From DYCT01 sp051875715 (GTDB taxonomy: Bacteria; Bacteroidota; Bacteroidia; Bacteroidales; Bacteroidaceae), in NCBI GenBank assembly GCA_051875715.1, contig JBJEHD010000023.1:1-64000 (forward strand): 64,000 bases of DNA, read 5' to 3'. The position numbers and the translations under genes were made by a program. Below the pieces are notes generated by a model. That model was not told the origin of the DNA. It ran no database searches and saw nothing but the letters and a program-made list of their open reading frames with translations. Positions within the stretch are counted from its first letter, which is position 1. Each line of letters starts with the position of its first letter. Positions 59,252-64,000 of the stretch are shown here, piece after piece.

Positions 59252-59370
59252 ACGCGAGCGCACGCGAAGGCCGATGCGTGTACAGACGAAGGCACTCGCG
59301 TGTACACGCGCAGGCCGATGCGTGCAGAGGCGTTCGCAGGCACGTGGAGGCACGGTCCTCAGGCACGTGC
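59252..59370. repeat. Degenerate palindromic repeat block (CGTGTACACG type), second locus
   Basis: CTCGCGTGTACACGCGCAGG is the best palindrome; weaker copies (GATGCGTGTACAGACG, GATGCGTGCAGAGGCG, GCACGTGGAGGCAC, GGCACGTGCG) surround it, with the spacer AGGCCGATG repeated. It shares CGCGTGTACACGC and the CGGCC spacer with the block at 2567. Confidence 0.65.
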
Positions 59371-59487
59371 GAAAAAATGAGGGGCCCGTTAGGTGTATCG
59401 GCCGGTTCGCTCGTATAGATAGCAAACGAGGAGGAACAGACCGCCTCGCACAAGAAAGGAAAACATAATCTTAAACCATACATCTAT

Positions 59488-61716
59488 ATGAAAAGCATGA
59501 GAACCATCCTCGCCATTGGACTGCTTTGTGCGGGCAGCCTATGGCCATGCGCCCACGCGCAACTCACCTGGGATCCGAGCGACTGGAAAAACACCCAGGG
59601 AACCGGAGCCGTCTCCGGGAACGAACGAATTGTTACCCCTAAATTGTCCAATTCAACTTCTACGCCGAAACAGTATCGAGGCGACATTAGAAAGGAGAAC
59701 GCAACCACCTTTGCAGAAGGAATCAAGACGGGCACGAACCAATACCTGTTCATCAAAGCCAAGACGAGCAGCGGAAGCTTTATAGAGAAAGACATGAAGG
59801 TCACTATCCGATTGACAAGAGACGGCCTACATTATGAGCAAAATGGCATCGCTAAAAAAAACTACTACACCAGTACAGACGATTATACGGTTTGGTATTT
59901 TGACATGCTGGCCACGAGCGGTAAGTTTTCATTTAAGGAAGATGGAGGGAATTGGACAGAAGCCAAGGAAACCACCAATCCGACATTAACCGAAGTCAAA
60001 ACAGCATGGAGTGATTATCTTGCTACAGTGTCTTGCTCGCTCGACAACATCAGCCTCGTGCTCATTGCCGAAACGGACGAAGCACCCACCTTCACCATCG
60101 TAGAAGTAAGTACGCAAAACACCGAAGCCGACGTGCAACGGCAGGCGGCAGGCCCCTACGTCTTCCGCGCAAGCGACTGGACCAAGACCACGTCGGGCCA
60201 TGTGGAGGTGACCGCAGAAGGGGCTATCCATTCCACCAGTTACAGCAGTTCGGATGATAGCAATGATGCCCGAAACCGGGCCGACCTGAAATGCACGACT
60301 CCGTTCAAGTTCACCACCGACAAACCGTACGTGGTCATCAAAGGCACCAACCTACATCAGTATAAATACGTCAACACCAGCAAGACCGACATCAAGTTCA
60401 AGACCTTCAAACAAGATGGGACGACAAACCTTGTTGGCAATGATGGTGTCAGCACCTATTACTGGGGCGAAGGCGATACGGAAGGTATCCTCATCTTCTC
60501 GATAGGCGAAAAAGCCAGCAGCACCTACTGCACGCCCGAGACGCAGACGCTGGCCATCGACTTCATCGAAATCGTGATGCGCACCAGCGACATCAATGCC
60601 GGATACACCGTCACCGACATCGACTTCTGCTCCTTCTCGGACCTGATAGAGAAATATCCCGCGCTGAAAGGCAAGCTGCGTGTCGACAGCCCCACCACGT
60701 TCAAACTGACCGGCAGCGACAGCGACTACACCCTCACCACATCCGCCACCGCCGCCACCTGGTCGCTCAGCCAGTTGCAGACCTTCGACAAGTTCCTGGG
60801 CTCGAGCCCGGCCATCACCAGCATCGACATGAACAAGCAAACGTATGCCACCGACGTAACCACGAACCCCTTCACCCGGCTCAACCCGAGCGCACTCATC
60901 TACGTGGCTTCGGACAAGGTGGAAAGCGCCGCCAACCTGCCCAACGTGGTGAACCGCAGCACCAACCAATGCGCCTCGCTGACGCTGTCCGATCAAGGCG
61001 CGTTCGCCCCGGCAGACGCCATCACCGTCCCGGCAGACAAAATCAGTTACACACGCACCCTGGCCGACGCCACCAAACTGAACACCATCTGCCTGCCCTA
61101 TGCCGTCAAAGTAAGCGGATTCCAAGCCAAGACCTTCCGCACCGACATGGGCGAGACGAACTCCGTCCGCTTTGCCGACGTGACAGAGGGAACGGTCATC
61201 CCCGCCCACACGCCCTTCCTGGTGTCGGCCAATGCGGAAATCGACTTCAAGAACCAGGCCGATGCCACCATCGATCCCAGCGCCATGAACACCACGCATG
61301 AGCGGACCGGCACTCAGTACACCTACGCCGGACGGTATAAGACCTGGACCGTAAGCGCAGACGAGACCGTCTACGTGAGCAACGGCACCGAGTTCGTCCG
61401 CGCCGCCACCGGACTGCAGATTCCGCCCTACCGCGCCGTGCTCATCCCGAACCCGGGCTCATCCTCCGCACCGGCCCGCGTCAGCATCGTGACCGACGGC
61501 CCGACCACGACCGACGGCCCGACGACCGCCTCCTCCGTCCGCATCTACGGCGAGGAAGGATGCCTCGTGGTCGAGACGACCGAACCGCTGACCCTCCGCG
61601 TGACCGCCATCGACGGACGCATAGCCGCCTGCACCGCCCTCGAGGCAGGCATCACCCGACTCCCCCTCGCCCCCGGCCTCTACGTAGCCAACGGGCAGAA
61701 GGCAGCCGTCAGATAA
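59488..61716 (+). CDS. Large secreted protein of unknown function with C-terminal sorting-like module
   Basis: The 742-residue protein has a signal peptide (AIGLLCAGSLWPCAHA|Q) and a beta-rich, Ser/Thr-rich body without a known catalytic motif. The last ~65 residues (SSVRIYGEEGCLVVETTEPLTLRV..IDGR...GITRLPLAPGLYVANGQKAAVR) look like the beta-sandwich C-terminal modules (Por secretion/T9SS-type) at the end of many Bacteroidota surface proteins. The first 150 residues use a more AT-rich codon set than the C-terminal half, suggesting a mosaic. It begins a run of three genes with the small peptide and the esterase. Confidence 0.75.
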   Translation: MKSMRTILAIGLLCAGSLWPCAHAQLTWDPSDWKNTQGTGAVSGNERIVTPKLSNSTSTPKQYRGDIRKENATTFAEGIKTGTNQYLFIKAKTSSGSFIEKDMKVTIRLTRDGLHYEQNGIAKKNYYTSTDDYTVWYFDMLATSGKFSFKEDGGNWTEAKETTNPTLTEVKTAWSDYLATVSCSLDNISLVLIAETDEAPTFTIVEVSTQNTEADVQRQAAGPYVFRASDWTKTTSGHVEVTAEGAIHSTSYSSSDDSNDARNRADLKCTTPFKFTTDKPYVVIKGTNLHQYKYVNTSKTDIKFKTFKQDGTTNLVGNDGVSTYYWGEGDTEGILIFSIGEKASSTYCTPETQTLAIDFIEIVMRTSDINAGYTVTDIDFCSFSDLIEKYPALKGKLRVDSPTTFKLTGSDSDYTLTTSATAATWSLSQLQTFDKFLGSSPAITSIDMNKQTYATDVTTNPFTRLNPSALIYVASDKVESAANLPNVVNRSTNQCASLTLSDQGAFAPADAITVPADKISYTRTLADATKLNTICLPYAVKVSGFQAKTFRTDMGETNSVRFADVTEGTVIPAHTPFLVSANAEIDFKNQADATIDPSAMNTTHERTGTQYTYAGRYKTWTVSADETVYVSNGTEFVRAATGLQIPPYRAVLIPNPGSSSAPARVSIVTDGPTTTDGPTTASSVRIYGEEGCLVVETTEPLTLRVTAIDGRIAACTALEAGITRLPLAPGLYVANGQKAAVR

Positions 61717-61757
61717 TCCCCATGTTAGAACCCATCTTCAAAACCAAAGACATCGAT

Positions 61758-61973
61758 ATGAACCAAACAACGAAGAAAACCACCATACGTCGGGCCTACG
61801 AGAAGCCCGCCATGCACATCATCCCATTGGACACCGAGGCCGTGATGGCCGCGTCCACCAACTACGGCGTGAGCGAAGGCGAAGGCGGAGGCTACAACGG
61901 CCCCGTCTACAATCCCAAGCGATTCTGGAACAGCACCAGCCTCAGTCTGGACGAAGAAGGCGAACGCAAATAG
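61758..61973 (+). CDS. Small protein (71 aa) with YEKPxMxII motif
   Basis: The protein contains IRRAYEKPAMHIIPLDTEAVMAAS followed by a glycine-rich tail (YGVSEGEGGGYNGPVYNP). Short proteins with a Y.KP.M.II.L motif near the N-terminus are common in Prevotella/Bacteroides genomes, function unknown to me. It lies 41 bp after the secreted protein and 11 bp before the esterase-like gene. An alternative start is ATG 61722 (MLEPIFKTKDID). Confidence 0.6.
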   Translation: MNQTTKKTTIRRAYEKPAMHIIPLDTEAVMAASTNYGVSEGEGGGYNGPVYNPKRFWNSTSLSLDEEGERK

Positions 61974-61984
61974 TCCCACCACCC

Positions 61985-63577
61985 ATGCGCACACATCGTA
62001 TCCTCATAGGCATCATGGCCTGTCTGCTCGGTTGGCAGGCAGGCCATTTGCACGCCGACACGCTGGCCCAATGGCAGTGGTCGGTGCGCTTGGAAGGCAG
62101 TTACTCGAAAGAGACCAAAGGCGAGGCCGAAGCCTTCCTCTGGATTCCGCCCACCTGCCAGCGGCTGCAGGCCCTGGTGTTCAGCCAGCAGAACATGAAC
62201 GACGAGACCCTCTTCCGCTCGGCCCTCTTCCGCGCCGAGATGGAGCGGCTGAGCATCGGCCTGATCTGGATAGCCCCCGGCATCAGCCAGGACTGGAGCC
62301 CTGAGAGCGGCGCACAGGCCCTACTGGACGCCTGTCTCGGGCGGTTGGCCGCCATCAGCGGCTACGACGAGCTGGCCACCGTGCCCCTCGTCCCGTTCGG
62401 CCATTCGGCCATGGCCACCTTCCCGTGGAACTTTGCGGCCTGGAACCGCGAACGCACCCTGGCCGTCCTCTCCTACCACGGCGACGCCCCACGCACCAAC
62501 CTGTGCGGCTACGGCCGGGCCAACGTGGAATGGGGCCGCACGCGGAACATCGACCGCGTGCCCGGCCTGATGGTCGAAGGCGAGTTCGAATGGTGGGAGG
62601 CACGCGTCAACCCCGCCCTGGCCTTCCGCATGATGTATCCCCAAAGCCGCATCTCGTTCCTCTGCGATGCCGGACGCGGCCACTTCGACCTTTGCGACGA
62701 AACCATTCGCTACCTGGTGCGCTTCATCGAAAAGAGCCTGGCCTACTACCCCGACCGCGACACCAACCCCGACCCGGGCTGGCTGGCCGAACGGTGGAGG
62801 GGCGACCAGCACCGTCCCAAGCCCGCCCCTGCGTCGACGTACCGGGGCGACCGGCACGACGCCTTCTGGTATTTCGACCGAGAGATGGCCGAATGGGCCG
62901 AACGCCGCTACGCCGAGACGCGGGGCAAAGAGCCACAATACGTCTCGTTCACCCAGGACGGACGCCTGCTGCCCTACGACCGAAACCAGCACGTGAAGGT
63001 GCAGACCGCCTTCCGCCCCGAGGCCGACGGCGTCAGCTTCCACCTGCGGGCCGTGGCCACCGACTCCACCCGCTGCCGGACGGCCGCACCCGCCGCAGGC
63101 CGTGCGCCGCGCATCAGCGTGGTCAGCGGGCCGGCCATGCAGGTGAACGACACCACCTTCCGCCTCAACTTCTACTGCACCGGGCTGAGCAATCCCGGCC
63201 GCTGGGGCATCTGCCTGGTGGCCGAAGCCGACGGCGACGCCCGCCACAAGAGTGCCGTGCAAGAGATGACCGTGCGCGTGCCGCTCCGCCTGACCGAAGG
63301 CCGCCGGCAAAGCATCCTCTTCCCCTCGTTGCCCGACGTGAAGGCCGCCCCCGGCACCCGCATCGCCCTGCCCGCCACGACGGACAGCGGCCTGCCCGTC
63401 TACTATTACGTGAAGGCCGGTCCGGCCCTCGTCGAAGGCAGCGAACTGGTCATCACCTCCATCCCGCTCCGGGCCAAACGCCCCGTCTGCGTGACGGTGG
63501 GTGCCTGGCAGTACGGCATCCCCGGACAGGTGCAGAGCGCCGATCCCGTGGAACGCAGTTTCTGGCTCACCGACTGA
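61985..63577 (+). CDS. Secreted alpha/beta-hydrolase (esterase-like) protein
   Basis: The 530-residue protein has a signal peptide (IGIMACLLGWQAGHLHAD) and an alpha/beta-hydrolase domain with nucleophile elbow PFGHSAMATFPW (Ser141) and a probable catalytic histidine in GRGHFDLCDET (about 235). The C-terminal ~200 residues are beta-rich and may bind carbohydrate. Comparable secreted esterases are common near glycan-degradation loci; the substrate is not known. Confidence 0.75.
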   Translation: MRTHRILIGIMACLLGWQAGHLHADTLAQWQWSVRLEGSYSKETKGEAEAFLWIPPTCQRLQALVFSQQNMNDETLFRSALFRAEMERLSIGLIWIAPGISQDWSPESGAQALLDACLGRLAAISGYDELATVPLVPFGHSAMATFPWNFAAWNRERTLAVLSYHGDAPRTNLCGYGRANVEWGRTRNIDRVPGLMVEGEFEWWEARVNPALAFRMMYPQSRISFLCDAGRGHFDLCDETIRYLVRFIEKSLAYYPDRDTNPDPGWLAERWRGDQHRPKPAPASTYRGDRHDAFWYFDREMAEWAERRYAETRGKEPQYVSFTQDGRLLPYDRNQHVKVQTAFRPEADGVSFHLRAVATDSTRCRTAAPAAGRAPRISVVSGPAMQVNDTTFRLNFYCTGLSNPGRWGICLVAEADGDARHKSAVQEMTVRVPLRLTEGRRQSILFPSLPDVKAAPGTRIALPATTDSGLPVYYYVKAGPALVEGSELVITSIPLRAKRPVCVTVGAWQYGIPGQVQSADPVERSFWLTD

Positions 63578-63900
63578 GCCACCCCTTCCCTCTCCCCGAC
63601 GCCGACGGCCGACACGCGAAACCCACCCTTCGCCTGCCGGCCGCCGGCCTTGTTTCATCCCCCCGTCCGGCCGTCGGCGCACGGGTCCACAGACGGCCGA
63701 TATCCCCCTCAGCGTCTCAAATGATTATGTGATACTACGAGTCTCACATTCTTAAACCACACAGAACAAAGCACTTACAAGACATTCGTCTACCCTAATG
63801 AACTGAGATACATCTCCGCACGGTTTCTTTGGTCTGTATGTGGCAACCCTCTATCTTTGCCCTCGTCAAACCAACGAATCAACCAAATAATCTGATACGA
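63578..63900. other. Intergenic region before the sigma factor gene
   Basis: The 323-bp region has a GC-rich hairpin (GCCGG-CCG-CCGGC followed by CTTGTTT, about 63636-63655) that may terminate the esterase transcript, then an AT-richer stretch leading to the promoter at 63828-63859. Confidence 0.5.
63828..63859 (+). promoter_or_regulatory. Promoter of the ECF sigma factor gene
   Basis: TTTG at 63828-63831, a 20-bp spacer and TATCTTTG at 63852-63859 form an exact Bacteroidota promoter, 41 bp before the start at 63901. Confidence 0.78.
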
Positions 63901-64000
63901 TGAAAAAAGAACTCAGCCAAACGGACCGGCTCATCGCCGAAGCATACGTCGAATACCGCGACCACCTGTGCCGTTTCATCCGCTTCCGCATCGAGGATGT
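63901..64000 (+). CDS. ECF-type RNA polymerase sigma factor, 3' end outside window
   Basis: Only the first ~33 residues are present (KKELSQTDRLIAEAYVEYR, then DHLCRFIRFRIEDV). The pattern of a helix with AYVEYRDHLCRFIRFRI resembles the start of region 2 of Bacteroidota ECF sigma factors (LYREYRERLLRFVRRRI). The assignment is tentative because the domain is cut. It has an exact promoter upstream. Confidence 0.6.

Larger units (their letters stand above)
58805..59487. other. 683-bp intergenic region rich in repeats and hairpins
   Basis: No gene is supported. In order it holds the fimbrillin terminator, a 11-bp phased repeat array (58919-58970), GC-rich hairpins including AAGGCCAACC/GGTTGGCCTT (59116-59153) and CCGCATCG/CGATGCGG (near 59190-59210) close to a T9 run (59221-59229), and the CGTGTACACG repeat block (59252-59370). 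Open frames across it are low-complexity products of the repeats. Confidence 0.6.

Noticed and set aside
59252..59370. CRISPR-like array
   Set aside because: Repeats are short, degenerate palindromes with irregular spacing and recurring rather than unique spacers; no cas genes are present.
58846..59483. Several 90- to 173-codon frames in the long intergenic region
   Set aside because: Their products are low-complexity translations of the 11-bp array, hairpins and palindromic repeats on both strands.

Overview
The window comes from a GC-rich member of the Bacteroidales (Bacteroides/Prevotella-type Bacteroidota). Four things point there: (i) promoters of the form TTTG-N19-21-TAnnTTTG in front of many genes, the signal read by the Bacteroidota primary sigma factor; (ii) a short 286-residue RpoD of the Bacteroides type; (iii) clade-typical families, namely fimbrillin lipoproteins, a cyd operon with a DUF4492 gene, an HU-like/SPOR fusion protein, GH97/GH127/GH88/heparinase enzymes, and a fused beta-propeller/AraC sensor; (iv) CutC, DUF2027-Smr and TamB in Bacteroidota forms. 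Species cannot be told from this window.

Layout. 1-5.9 kb is visibly more AT-rich than the rest: a WG-repeat protein cut by the window edge, a truncated WYL-type regulator, an array of eight tRNA-like genes on the minus strand (several with damage), then a tight run of small genes (SDR, VOC, DUF1294, FKBP, Nim-like flavoprotein) and a lone restriction-reader-like domain. It looks like a decayed mobile or phage island. 6.4-36 kb is core genome: cutC; the DUF4492-cydA-cydB-araC operon; a six-gene MacAB-TolC-type efflux operon with its own LytS/LytTR pair; a WecG/TagA glycosyltransferase; nhaA; lepA; serB; a giant tamB; rfbC; an HU-like/SPOR protein; zinc-ribbon/FHA; GtrA; rpoD; a DegP/HtrA protease; rnpB. 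35.4-39 kb holds a YihY-type membrane protein, hemW and a DUF2027-Smr protein. 39-43.8 kb is accessory: an unknown protein, then a translationally linked HIRAN / PUA-EVE-like / AAA-ATPase operon next to a WYL regulator, a combination that resembles a DNA-processing or anti-phage cassette. 44.3-55.4 kb is a secreted polysaccharide-degradation cluster (GH127, GH97, GH88, heparinase II/III-like lyase) followed by a membrane-tethered propeller-AraC regulator without kinase modules. 55.6-63.6 kb holds two fimbrillin-like lipoproteins (one with a 66-bp tandem repeat that contains an assembly gap), a large secreted protein, a small peptide and a secreted esterase-like protein. An ECF sigma factor begins at 63901 and runs off the end.

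Repeats are a theme. A ~164-bp MITE-like element with 18-bp terminal inverted repeats occurs three times complete (31960, 42664 inverted, 46257) and twice as fragments (6254, 34893). Other repeats: a second dispersed ~58-bp repeat (6118 and 39083), CGTGTACACG-type palindromic arrays at 2.57 and 59.25 kb, an 11-bp-phased TTGCAATGGCG array, a perfect 30-bp palindrome (38971) and a 23-bp perfect inverted repeat whose arms are themselves palindromic (44028-44113).
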